Shown in pieces: positions 1-9,892 of a stretch of 64,000 bases of DNA. Numbering within the stretch: position 1 is the first letter of the stretch; the number at the start of each line of letters is the position of its first letter. A program made the position numbers and the translations under genes. Under the pieces are notes generated by a model. It was not told where the DNA came from. It did no database searches and saw only the letters and a list, made by a program, of their open reading frames with translations. Source of the DNA: Caenorhabditis elegans (Eukaryota; Nematoda; Chromadorea; Rhabditida; Rhabditidae); contig NC_003282.8 in NCBI RefSeq assembly GCF_000002985.6, forward strand, positions 15,314,001 through 15,378,000, written 5' to 3'.

Positions 1-371
1 ACAAAATATTAAAGTGAAAGCTCAATTAATACCAATATTATTCTACCAGTTTCAAAGTGTTGTTATCAATGCTTCTTTTTTTGAACTTTGATACTGATGG
101 CATTTTACATGGCACTGTTTGAAAAACAATTTGAAATATTTTCGTGTATGGAACGTTAAGTAAAACTTCTACAGTTTCAATATGTTCTTATCAACCTTCA
201 TTTTTTTTTTGGAATATTCATTCCTAGCAGAATTTTCACCAATTTTCACAGTTTTCAATTTTCTGGAAACTTTTTTATTGAGATTCTGAAATTAAATTAT
301 TTCTCAATTTCAGATGCATCTCCACTTCATCGCGGTTCCATCTTCACAACTTCGGGTTAATTTAATTTTTA

Positions 372-379
372 CTGTTTCA
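372..379 (+). promoter_or_regulatory. Ruby core motif without clear start
   Basis: Exact CTGTTTCA, preceded by A and a T-run. No YRNT lies 35-43 nt downstream, so the unit may be dead or may use an atypical start. Confidence 0.4.
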
Positions 380-741
380 CTTACTTTTAATTATGAAATT
401 TTTCAAATAAATTAAATATCTATGATTCAAACGTTTGTTTTTTTTTGGTTATTGAATTTTTTTTCTAAAATAAAATTAATGTTGAAATCCAGTTGCTTCC
501 CACAGTTTTTTTCTGGTCGTTTTCAAGATTTCTTGCCGGAACATTATTTAAAAAAAATGCAACTCCCAAACATTTTCCCCATATTTCACCATTTCTGTTT
601 TCAGTTTTCATTTTTCAGTTAACCAGATACGGTTTCAGATTTTGAAAAACTTCAACTTACAACGTTAATTCTTTTAAAAGTCAAGTAAAAGTTTTTGCTG
701 TTTCATACATTTCTTAAATGTGTTTTAAGAAAATACTTTGT

Positions 742-762
742 TAATCGACCTGAACTCAGAAA
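742..762 (+). ncRNA. Candidate 21U-RNA
   Basis: Core at 698-705. Start TGTT with its T 37 nt past the core; the RNA would begin UAAUCGACCU. A second start (TAAT, 40 nt) would shift it to 745-765. Confidence 0.5.
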
Positions 763-1647
763 TCTTCTTCTATAGCATTTAGCATCTACCGGGCTTTCTT
801 AATTTCGCGTATTCTTCAAAACATAACGAGCTTTAAATTTAGAAAAGTCGATTGCTTCACTCTGCTTGAAGGTTACTGGATTTTTATTGGAACAATGGAA
901 GAATTTTAATAATTGTCCAAGTATTAATGGTTGGCTAACACATCACATTGAAACCGCAGAAAATTTAATGTTTTCCAATTTTTTAGATTTACTCAAAATT
1001 TATGTTAAGATGTAACAACGTGGAAAAATTATAATTTTTCGAATTTATCAGGTTTCACATTTTCATGATGATCCACATACGCGGAAAATGTTGCTTATTT
1101 TGGTAAAAATCACTTTTCAAGACAATATTTCTCAAAAAAGTTTTTTTAAATTTCAAATTCAATTAAAAATTTAAATTGTTTAGGCTCGTGATGAAAAAGT
1201 GCAAAATATGTCGGCTGCACTAGAATTACATTGGAAATGCCCTTTTGCTGTCCAACTGCAGTCAACCTATTATCCCGTTTGATCGGCTGTTTCTTTATCA
1301 GGGCTCACTTAAACTCCCAAACAGTGTTTTTTTTTTCATTTCTTTGCTTTTTTTCATTCCCAAAAAAATATCATTCCAGGTTCATTTGAAGTCATAAAAT
1401 ACGTAGTTCCATTAATTTTAACTGATTTTTTTAAAAAGAAGACAGGACACAGGTGATTCGCCGTTTGTAAAATACTTACGGCCACCAATATTATAGACGC
1501 ATTTTGCAAATTGCGAATTTCGCTGCGGGATCATTAACATTTTAGCTGTATTTTGGTAATCGCGGAAAATTGAGCAAATATTTTACTATATCGCTGGTGC
1601 CCCTTGTAGAAGTGCGCGAACTACATTTCATAAGTTTTAAAAACCGC

Positions 1648-1668
1648 GAATCACCTGTGGGATTTAGA
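1648..1668 (-). ncRNA. Candidate 21U-RNA
   Basis: Core (as TGAAACAG) at 1707-1714. Start TAGT at 39 nt; the RNA would begin UCUAAAUCCC. Divergent from the plus-strand core at 1802, about 90 bp away. Confidence 0.63.
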
Positions 1669-1847
1669 CTAACCTCTTGTATAAACAGTTTGTTATAAAA
1701 GAATAGTGAAACAGTGGAAAATAGTTGTTTCCCACCCCATTTTTTTTAAGCTTCAAAATTTTGTTATTATTGTTCTGAACTTGTATTTTCAAAAAAAAAA
1801 ACTGTTTCAGATTTGTGATAAATCAGTGAAAACTTTAGTGAAAACAT

Positions 1848-1868
1848 TATTCTGACAAGCTATGCCCG
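1848..1868 (+). ncRNA. Candidate 21U-RNA
   Basis: Core at 1802-1809, followed at +7 by TGATAAAT, the second conserved block. Start CATT at 39 nt; the RNA would begin UAUUCUGACA. TATT at 42 nt (1851-1871) is an alternative. It overlaps the opposite-strand candidate at 1860-1880. Confidence 0.6.
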
Positions 1869-1880
1869 TGTATATTTTGA
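1860..1880 (-). ncRNA. Candidate 21U-RNA
   Basis: Core at 1917-1924. Start TAAT at 37 nt; the RNA would begin UCAAAAUAUA. Convergent with the plus-strand unit at 1802, so the two products overlap head to head. Confidence 0.5.
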
Positions 1881-2832
1881 TTATTAAGTCTTGAAACCTA
1901 TATATGTCGGCTGCTTTGAAACAGAATTTAAAATACCCGTTTTTCCTCAAATTAAAAATTTCAGAATATGAAATTGTCAATTCTGCTCCCAGATTTTGCT
2001 TTTAAACAGCTTTTAAACTGATTGCTCCTTTACCGTGTTTACTGAAAATTTTATACTGGGAGTGCGACTGAAATTTATAAAAACACTGAAATTAATGTGA
2101 AACGATCGGAAACATGAGCACACAAAATCACAGCACATTATCCAGTTTCATTTACATTTCGTTATCTGAACATAATGAAACTGTCCAAAATTGGTTTTTC
2201 TGGCGCTATATTTCAAATATATCATTCTTCAGACTCAGCTAGTGAGTTGGTGTTGAGAAAACAACATTTTGTCTTTAAAATGTTTTAATGTTTTTGAATT
2301 ATTCTGCTTCATATAGCTCATATGTACTGAAAAAATTTTTCACTTTCATTCCGTTGTTGATGATTATAAAAAATTCTACAATATTTAGCCTCTTTGGCGG
2401 AAAATAAAAATTATTCTATTTGTATATACAATCGACAAATCATAGATTTATCGAAAATTACTTGTTTTGCTAATTTTTTTTTGCTAACAAATTTTTTTTT
2501 ACTGATTCAGAATGTCCTTAAATTTTACAAATTTGAACTTTTTTCAATTAATTTGGATTTTTTTGATAACTTGTCACAAGTCCACTTTTGTTATCCGCTA
2601 TGTTTTAAAAAACAAATGTTTTTGAGTCACAAAACTGAGGACAATTCTCAGGAGAATCAAATTCGAAAACTTGTTTCATGATGCTAACAAAAAAGCACTT
2701 TGAAAAGAATAATACAATAACTGGTATTGCCGTTTGATAAAAACAAATGTTAGGAGTGAATGCTTTCCAAAATTTTTTTTTTCTGACTGTTTCAGGTTGT
2801 CAATATAACATTTTGAATGTTATGTTTGTCAT

Positions 2833-2853
2833 TGTGAATATTTTTTTCACGAC
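2833..2853 (+). ncRNA. Candidate 21U-RNA
   Basis: Core at 2787-2794. Start CATT at exactly 39 nt, the only good YRNT in range; the RNA would begin UGUGAAUAUU. Confidence 0.58.
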
Positions 2854-3798
2854 TTTGTTTCAATCACCTATAGGAAGGATTCAAATAAAGGCAAAAAGAC
2901 AAAACTTCAATTTAAAAAAGAAGATAAATCAGCAAAGAAACTAAGAATGAATGAAGAACATGTTGGTTTTACTGGGGAAAACTACAGTTTTTCTTTTTAA
3001 AGAAAAAACTACAAACAGTGTGTGAATGATTTCATGTGATAATTAATTTTATACTCCAACTTTGTGAGAAGATTGTTTTTTGTAGTTGTAAATTTACACT
3101 AGAATTTTAAAACAAAATAACTTCTTCTGAAAATTTTAAGCTGAGGCTTGAATTTGGGAATTTTCTATCTTTATACCTGCAAATAACATTGCAGAATTTC
3201 CAAAAGCCAAAATTTGTATTCAAAAAAATTTAAAGTTTCCAGTTTTTCACAAAATATTTGTAATATTTAAGAGATTCTATTGGGATGCTCTATATCAGTT
3301 CAGCGTTGTTTTAAAGTGATTTTCCGTAAAATTTTCAGAAACAATTGAAAAAAATTTGAAATTTCGAAGAAACGACATTTTTTCAAATAAAAGAAATGAT
3401 ATTTTATTCTATTTTATTTTTGTCAATATATTCGGATTTCTAAGATTGCTTGCAAGGTTTTAAATACTGCCATTTCAAAATATATCGATGAAAATTTCTA
3501 AGTGATTGTCAAAGTGATTTTACACTGTAGTTTTCAGGAAGAAATCCGTTCTTCAAAACGTTTTTTAATTTCAGATTTCTGTTGTTTCATGTTATTGTTA
3601 TAAAAACTTCAACGCCAAAAACTTTAATTCTCGTGAATTCTTTTTCAAAATATAGTTATGGAAATTCGCCCAATTTCGAATAAAATATGAATAAAAACTA
3701 TTAAGAATAAAATCGGTTACTTTATAAAGTAAAAAAATGTAATTTTCGTACTGTTTCAATCATTTCTTGTTTCAAAAAAACTTTATTTGAAAACTTGA

Positions 3799-3819
3799 TC
3801 TGGCTGAATTTAAGATTCT
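3799..3819 (+). ncRNA. Candidate 21U-RNA
   Basis: Core at 3751-3758. Start TGAT at 41 nt; the RNA would begin UCUGGCUGAA. The next unit's core starts 6 bp after its end. Confidence 0.55.
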
Positions 3820-3867
3820 ACGGACTGTTTCATTATTTTTTCTCAGAATTCAATAACACTTTTTTAT

Positions 3868-3888
3868 TATAAAATATGAATACAATTC
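3868..3888 (+). ncRNA. Weak candidate 21U-RNA
   Basis: Core at 3825-3832. The only YRNT is TATT at 36 nt, at the short edge of the range; the RNA would begin UAUAAAAUAU. Confidence 0.35.
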
Positions 3889-4477
3889 AAGTATTTATTA
3901 AACAAAAAAAGTAAACTCCAAAAATTATCAAGGCGTGGATTGTATTTTCATTTAAAGTTGCTAACTTGAAAACTATGTGAAACTGTGGATTTTTCAATTT
4001 TTGAAGAAACAATTGATTCACTTTTTTAAAAATTGTGTTTAAAAATTAATTTGTGTGTATTTGTTTTGAAGTCTGAAAAAAAAACAGTAGAGAAACTATA
4101 TCAAATTTGTGACACGGTGAACATTTCTACTTAAAATTTTTTTTATAAAGGTTTGCAACATGATACACATACTTTTATATTGTAGATAAACAAATCTGTC
4201 TCAGTCTTTTCTGATTAAATAATGTCATCGAAAAATTAACAATGAGTTTTAAGAACAAACTGAAACAATTTTTTCGATATTTTTTTCTAATTGCAGAAAA
4301 TTTTTAACGACTACCAAAATTGTCTGTTCAAAATCAAACGTACCCAAATTATAAATAATCCTCGAATGCAGTTTATAAAACAAATATTGTTCATTTTACG
4401 CTTAAATTTTCACAAAACTAGTCACCATTTCTACCTTTAATCTCAAATTAATAAATTTCCCAGAACAAAAAGTTTAC

Positions 4478-4559
4478 CGCAGTCAGCAGGATTCGAACCT
4501 ACGCGGGCAGAGCCCAATTGATTTCTAGTCAATCTCCTTAACCACTCGGACATGACTGC
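4478..4559 (-). tRNA. tRNA-Ser (anticodon AGA)
   Basis: On the minus strand an 82-nt tRNA with a perfect 7-bp acceptor stem (GCAGTCA with TGACTGC), discriminator G, a D-arm with GAGTGGTTAAGG, anticodon loop CTAGAAA reading AGA, a long variable arm (GGGCTCTGCCC) typical of type II tRNAs, and a T-arm with GGTTCGAATCC. The AGA anticodon (A34 probably edited to inosine) decodes UCU, UCC and UCA serine codons. There is no intron. It lies 34 bp beyond the 3' end of the neighbouring minus-strand NTF2-like gene. Confidence 0.97.
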
Positions 4560-4593
4560 TGGTCTCGGCAACCGACAAACATTTATTTAAGAG

Positions 4594-5036
4594 TTAAGGG
4601 CAATTAGTAACTTTTCCCGACTGAAGTCTCCATGGACCGTCGTTCTCACGAAGAAGATCGAAATCCACAATATTGACTTCAGGTCCAACACGACGCGAAA
4701 CAGTGAATTTGATTTTTGAATCATTTTCATCGAAATTCGAATATTTTGGAATCACTGGCTCGGGATTCGGATTGGTCAGATGTTTTTCAACCAACTGGGC
4801 TGAAAAATTTTTAAAAAAATCTGATTTTCAATAGTCCTAGGCCCAAATTTACCTTTATTCGCAGTAAAACTGCATGCAAAAAACTGAAAATCCTCCGTAA
4901 AACAGTCAGAAAACTTGACTTTATCGCCGGATCCAGCTGCTTTTTCCATTTTCTCAATGAAATCCTTGACAATTTCGTTTGAAGCCTTGGAAAATTGACT
5001 CAACGGAGTTTTTTGTATCTTGAAGAGACGGAGCAT
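4594..5036 (-). CDS. NTF2-like domain protein, two exons
   Basis: Exons on the minus strand: 5036-4853 and 4799-4594, with a 53-nt intron bounded by GT...AG; spliced length 390 nt, 129 aa. Start MLRLFKIQKTPLSQ; then a segment rich in acidic and aromatic residues (VKDFIEKME, then FSDCFTEDFQF) and a second half KHLTNPNPEPVIPK ending LQSGKVTNCP. The fold signature, a short alpha+beta protein of about 125 aa with the intron in phase 1 after a lysine, matches the nematode NTF2-like/DUF4440-type small-protein family. The paralogue at 7621-8180 shares the intron position and the TNPNPEP/TKPNPEP block, which supports both models. AATAAA (4582-4587) lies 7 nt past the stop. Biological role unknown; family and exon structure are firm, function is not. 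Confidence 0.8.
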
Positions 5037-5863
5037 GTTGGCCAGGAATAGTTCGAAATGAATGAAAATTGTGAATTTTGACGGGGTGATGTGGATTTAA
5101 AAAATGTTTGAAGAATAAAAAAGTGAACTTTTAGCCTTCTTGCACGTTCCAACAACGTGACAAATACGTTCAATTTTTAACAGAATTATTGGTTGAGTAT
5201 TCCTAACTGCTAGGCTCTCAGAGGTGGTGTCAGGACCCGGGAAATGTCGGACGCTGCAGGTGGAATTTAGTTTTTGAGGCACATGGGCTTATTTCGTTTG
5301 TCGTATTTTCTTTTAACCACGAATAAAAAATTATTATACTGTCAAGATTTTCTAAATTTCTATAAACAGCCGGTTAAAAGATTTCTCACCCCCAACGATC
5401 GTATTAAAATTACCAAATAATTTCACCAGCTTATCACAAGTCTGAAACGTGATATTTCTGAAATAGAGCACCAGAAGAACAAATGAAATTTTTTGGGCAT
5501 TTTTCCATAATTTTTCCATTAACTAGGCTAAAACATATAAATTCTGAATCTCAATATACTTTTAGCTTCAGTAGAAAAACCAAAAAACCTGGAAAACCTT
5601 TTAAACTTTTTCAAAATTTTTTTCATGTTTCAGAATTGTGATTTGACAAGAAAAGTATTTTCTAAATGATTCGAGTAACCATTGGATACGTATTCAATTT
5701 TAATGTTTTTTGAACTGTAAAACAATGTATGAGTTGATTCACAGCTTTTTAACCTTTTTTTCTACTGGAGAAGCCGGTAATCGGTCAAAATTCTCAAAAT
5801 ATAACTCCAAAGTTTGTAGGATTACATTTTGATTTCGAGCAAAATATTTCTGTTTCAATGTTA
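5037..5863. other. Intergenic, upstream of the NTF2-like gene
   Basis: Holds the 5' flank of the minus-strand gene and, near 5217-5265, a short GC-richer patch containing GTCGG like other dispersed palindrome remnants in the window. The 61-aa open frame at 5097-5282 (minus) is not supported as a gene. An exact Ruby core at 5850-5857 lies at the edge of the next element. Confidence 0.5.
5850..5857 (+). promoter_or_regulatory. Ruby core cut off by an element insertion
   Basis: Exact CTGTTTCA, but the inverted end of the minisatellite element begins 6 bp downstream, so its original spacer and 21U body have probably been displaced. No YRNT at the usual distance. Confidence 0.45.
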
Positions 5864-5974
5864 TCATTAACTATATATAAAAAAATACAGTTCGTCTGTC
5901 CGGAGTTTGTAGTCTATGTAGTCTTTGTAGTCTGTGACGTCACGCCCAAATTTCAGTGAGAATAGTGGGCGTGG

Positions 5975-6090
5975 CACCCTTCGTGGTGAGAACCATCGTG
6001 GTGGGACCCTTCGTGGTGAGACCCATCGTGGTGAGACCCTTCGTGGTGAGACCCATCGTGGTGAGACCCTTCGTGGTGAGACCCAAAATG
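5975..6090. repeat. 15-bp minisatellite (GTGGTGAGACCCWTC)
   Basis: About eight tandem copies of GTGGTGAGACCCWTC, with W alternating between T and A. The same unit in reverse orientation forms the much longer arrays at 61.0-62.2 kb. Confidence 0.9.
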
Positions 6091-7060
6091 TTGGCGGGAA
6101 ATTCAAATTTTAAGTGAAAAAAATTTTGGCGGGAAATTCAAATTTTCAGTGAAAAAAATTTTGGCGGGAAATTCAAATTTTCAGTGAAAAAAATTTTAGC
6201 AGGAAATTCAAATTTTCAGTGAAAAAATTTGGGCGGGAAATTCAAATTTTCAGTGAAAAAAATTTTAGCGGGAAATTCAAATTTTCAGTAAAAAAAATTT
6301 TGGCGAGAAATTCAAATTTTCAGTGAAAAAAATTTTAGCGGGAAATTCAAATTTTCAGTGAAAAAAATTTTGGCGGGAAATTCAAATTTTCAGTGAAAAA
6401 AATTTTTGGCGGGAAATTCAAATTTTCAGTGAAAAAAATTTTGGCGGGAAATTCAAATTTTCAGTGAAAAAAATTTTAGCGGGAAATTCAAATTTTCAGT
6501 AAAAAAAATTTTGGCGGGAAATTCAAACTTTCAGTGAAAAAAATTTTAGCGGGAAATTCAAATTTTCAGTAAAAAATATTTTAGCGGGAAATTCAAATTT
6601 TCAGTAAAAAAAATTTTGGCGGGAAATTCAAACTTTCAGTGAAAAAAATTTTAGCGGGAAATTCAAATTTTCAGTAAAAAAAATTTTGGCGGGAAATTCA
6701 AATTTTCAGTGAAAAAAATTTTGGCGGGAAATTCAAATTTTTAGCGAAAAAAAATTTTGGCGGGAAATTCAAATTTTCAGTGAAAAAAATTTTGGCGGGA
6801 AATTCAAATTTTCAGTGAAAAAATTTGGGCGGGAAATTCAAATTTTCAGTGGAAAAAAATTTTGGCGGGAAATTCAAATTTTCAGTGAAAAAATTTGGGC
6901 GGGAAATTCAAATTTTCAGTGAAAAAATTTGGGCGGGAAATTCAAATTTTCAGTGAAAAAAAAATTTGGCGGGAAATTCAAACTTTCAGTGAAAAAAATT
7001 TTGGCGGGAAATTCAAATTTTCAGTGAAAAAATTTTGGCGGGAAATTCAAATTTTCAGTC
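6091..7060. repeat. 35-bp minisatellite (GGCGGGAAATTCAAATTTTC)
   Basis: About 27 copies of a roughly 35-bp unit made of GGCGGGAAATTCAAATTTTC followed by AGTGAAAAAAATTTT, with scattered substitutions (GGCGGG/AGCGGG, AGTG/AGTA). Related units in reverse orientation occur at 60.8-61.04 and 61.37-61.46 kb. Confidence 0.92.
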
Positions 7061-7620
7061 CAAACCTATATCTCTTCAAAAGACAAAAACACAATTTTTC
7101 CTAAACTACAGTAATCCTACCGTACTCCTACAGTACTCCTACAGTACTACTACAGTACCCCGCCCATATCCCCTACTAACCCCAAACTGATATCCCTCCA
7201 ACAGCCGAAAACGCCTTGCCTTTGTAAGCTATGACGTCACTTCTTAACAAACGGACACTATTTTTTTATATATAGGTAATGATAATAATAGTTAATGACA
7301 TAAAAAAGATACTGTACTGTTAATATTAAAAATAGTATGTTTCAGCTTTGTGACAAAAGGCCAACGTTTTTATTATAACCATTAAGCACGGCCTCTGTGA
7401 AATTAAATAATAATTTTGAAATTTTAATTGAAAAATTGTCCGCTTCAGAAGGAAAAGGAAAAAAGTTGTTTATGAACAAAAATTCGCGTTAATTTTTTTT
7501 AAATTTTCACGTAAACCCGTGATGCTCTGGAACTTCCAATCACGTGGCTTCTGACCACGACACTTTACTCAATCAATTCACTTCAGTTTTCATAAAACAA
7601 CACTCTCCTTGTCCGCCAAA

Positions 7621-8180
7621 ATGGGCCTCTTTGCCAGTGCTCCAGTGGATGATGGTTCCATGGAAATCGTGCGAGATTTCATTCAAAATATGGAGAATGA
7701 TGCTCAATCATCGAATAAAAGTGCATTTGCTGACTGTTTTATGGATACTTTCAATTTTAATGTTCGTGGGAGGATTTTTACCAAAGGTGAGTTTTATATG
7801 ACTATATTCTACGTCGGAAAGGGAATGGTTATTCCATAAAGTGAGGTCATATAAGCAGTTTGTGAAACATTAGGAGCAATTTTTTTGTTGAAAATTCCAG
7901 GTTACCAAGTAGTTTTTCATAGTGAATTTTAGAATGTTCAACTACTAAATACTCTAATGATTGTTTAATTTTTTCAGCTCTATTCGTGGAAAGCTACCTT
8001 ACCAAGCCGAATCCCGAGCCATTGATCCTCAAATCATCGATTTTTACTCAAGGAAAAAATGAAATCAAGTTCAATGTTTCACATGTAGTTGGGCCAAGAA
8101 CCAATATTGCTGATTTCTATCTATTGCGTGAAGGAGAAGAAGGAAAATGGAGACTTAAATCTGGAATTGTTATCAATTAA
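7621..8180 (+). CDS. NTF2-like domain protein, two exons
   Basis: Exons 7621-7786 and 7978-8180; intron 191 bp, GT...TTTTTTCAG; spliced length 369 nt, 122 aa. Start MGLFASAPVDDGSMEIVRD, then NKSAFADCFMDTFNFNV, the intron in phase 1 after FTK, then ALFVESYLTKPNPEP and the end WRLKSGIVIN. Aligned to the gene at 4594-5036 it shares the intron site, the SDCF/ADCF block, the PNPEP block, the VGP..NI.DF.LLRE block and the terminal W+L+SG motif, so the two are divergently transcribed paralogues about 2.6 kb apart. I chose ATG 7621 because the frame upstream has no ATG and the paralogue aligns from here. AATAAA at 8217-8222. Role unknown. Confidence 0.82.
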
Positions 8181-8222
8181 TATTCCATTGTGATGAATGA
8201 AGTAGTACTTGATTAGAATAAA

Positions 8223-8850
8223 GAAGTTGCTCGAAAAGAATTTTTGTAAAGTTCTGATAATTTTTACTGTTTCTAAACGTTGGTAAATCTAAACGCATAA
8301 CTTGTTGTTGATATTAATATGAATTTTAAAAATGATTTTTTGATTCCAGTTCCAATCAGAAAATATTGTTGGGAGAAAAACATAATAATTGCAAAACATG
8401 GTGACAAAGTTATCAGGACATTGAAACATAATTTTAATTTCAGCATTAGTTAATTTTTCGGAAAAAAATACAATTATATGCACATGGAATTAAATAGAAT
8501 GGCTACTCAAAAAAATTCTGTCTTTAACTTTATCAAAATTGTTTATCTACATATTGCGTGTTTCACTATAGTAATTTAAAACACTCCGTAAATACTTTTG
8601 TATTACAATTTTAATTTTAATGTCAACATGCATAATATGCTCAATGATCCGTTCAACCTGTATTCCTTGATTGTTTTTGGATATTTTTGAATTTGTCAGC
8701 TCAATAGTTTAGTTATGTACATATATATCTCAGTAAATTGTAAACCGAAGCTATATTCTTACCGATAGAAAAATATTCAAGAAAAAAGTAACTTCTGTTG
8801 GGATTTTAATTAATTAATTCATATTTTCGAGAATAAATGTGGCATATTTC
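8223..8850. other. Intergenic, no gene seen
   Basis: AT-rich 3' flank of the NTF2-like gene. It contains a one-mismatch core (CTGTTTCT, 8267-8274) with YRNTs at 38 and 41 nt, which I consider weak. Confidence 0.55.
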
Positions 8851-8857
8851 ACTAACA

Positions 8858-8878
8858 TCAATAAGGCCACCAAACAAA
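8858..8878 (-). ncRNA. Candidate 21U-RNA (paralogue triplet)
   Basis: Core at 8919-8926. Start CAAT at 41 nt; the RNA would begin UUUGUUUGGU. Its promoter is homologous to those at 15876 and 16160, which keep the same CAAT at 41 nt while the bodies differ. Confidence 0.6.
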
Positions 8879-9659
8879 TTGTCTTACTCTCATTAATGCA
8901 GCAAATGTATCACAATGTTGAAACAGCAATTTTTATTTTTTTTTTAATTACAGCTTATTAATTCTCTCTTTAAGAATGTGATGTCTAATACATATTTACT
9001 AATACTGACATAGTGTTTTGCAGAGCGGAGTAGAATTTTCATCCAAAATAGAAACTTTTCAAATAAATCCTTTTCTGTCTGAAATTTTGTTATTAAAATA
9101 ACGTTTGCAATGAAATGTAAACCTATCATTTTCTATATTTTCAATTTTGTAAAAGTATACACTTTCTCACTTTTCTGCTTATTATCTATCAAAAGACTAA
9201 ATATATTTTCCCAGTACATAAAGTTTACAACCATTTGGATTGTCAGGTGTGTGTCCGGAAATCGATCGAAAAGGAATGATATGTCAAGGAGAAGGAAGTA
9301 GAGTTGTAAAGTGGTGGATGTTAAGGTGGGGGATACCTTGCACCTATTGTCATTATGTGAATGACAATTGGGAAGAATATAGGTCACCAGTGGAACTGTA
9401 ACGTAATGTTTTGGAATAGACAACTTTGACATGAAATATTAATATGTGAAAAGGTAATCTGGAATAGAGAAGCACGCAGAAAATTGACACTACAAAATAA
9501 AAGTCTAAATGTGGATATCCTTAAATAATTTGCTTTGGATCGGGTTTTAGTATTTTTATTTTAAATTAGTAACTCGGGCGTTTTTATCAAATGCGGCAGC
9601 ACTCAAAAAGTTACTGTTTCAATATAGTGATTAAAAGGACATCACTATATAAAGTACGA

Positions 9660-9680
9660 TTTCCAGTTTCAAACAGTTTT
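9660..9680 (+). ncRNA. Candidate 21U-RNA
   Basis: Core at 9614-9621, second block TGATTAAA at +7. Start CGAT at 39 nt, the only fit; the RNA would begin UUUCCAGUUU. The matching site in the other arm of the inverted duplication (near 15052-15059) reads CTGTTTTA, a decayed core. Confidence 0.6.
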
Positions 9681-9689
9681 TGTTGAGCA

Positions 9690-9805
9690 ATTCTAAGAGA
9701 GCAAGTGAATACAATCAATCGATAATTGGTTGACTCAACCCAGTGCTCAGGCTCCGCCCACTAAGTGGGGTCTAAAACATTAAAGGGATAGAGAGGATCA
9801 TTCAT
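9690..9805 (+). promoter_or_regulatory. Conserved T-box upstream block
   Basis: Contains ATCGATAATTGGTTGACTC, a GC-box-like CTCCGCCCACTAAGTG and AAAGGGATAGAGAGGATCATTC. It is nearly unchanged in the inverted copy at 14283-14395, although the duplication's other non-coding parts have diverged; probably the shared promoter. Confidence 0.5.
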
Positions 9806-9892
9806 TATAATATTTTGTTTAGTATACCGTTTTTTTTCTTTCATACTTCCTATTAATATATGTTGATTTTTTTTCAATATTCAGATTCAATA

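Larger units (their letters stand above)
1..4477. other. Non-coding, AT-rich piRNA-bearing stretch
   Basis: No convincing exon on either strand; the open frames here are short, low-complexity and lack splice context. It holds seven predicted 21U-RNA units, an unpaired core at 372 and several one-mismatch cores such as CTGTTTCT near 1287. Confidence 0.7.
5864..7282. mobile_element. Inverted-repeat element filled with minisatellites
   Basis: The left end (TCATTAACTATATATAAAAA...) and right end (read in reverse, TCATTACCTATATATAAAAA...) are inverted repeats of about 27 bp; both continue into GTCCG and GTGACGTCA motifs. Inside, in order: a 15-bp repeat array, a 35-bp repeat array, and a CTACAGTA-type tail identical in style to 62.35-63.07 kb. 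No transposase reading frame is present, so it is non-autonomous. Its right end recurs at 63.07-63.15 kb, showing a family. It sits between the two divergent NTF2-like genes. Family name not known to me; it could be a Helitron-derived or TIR-type minisatellite carrier. Confidence 0.7.
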
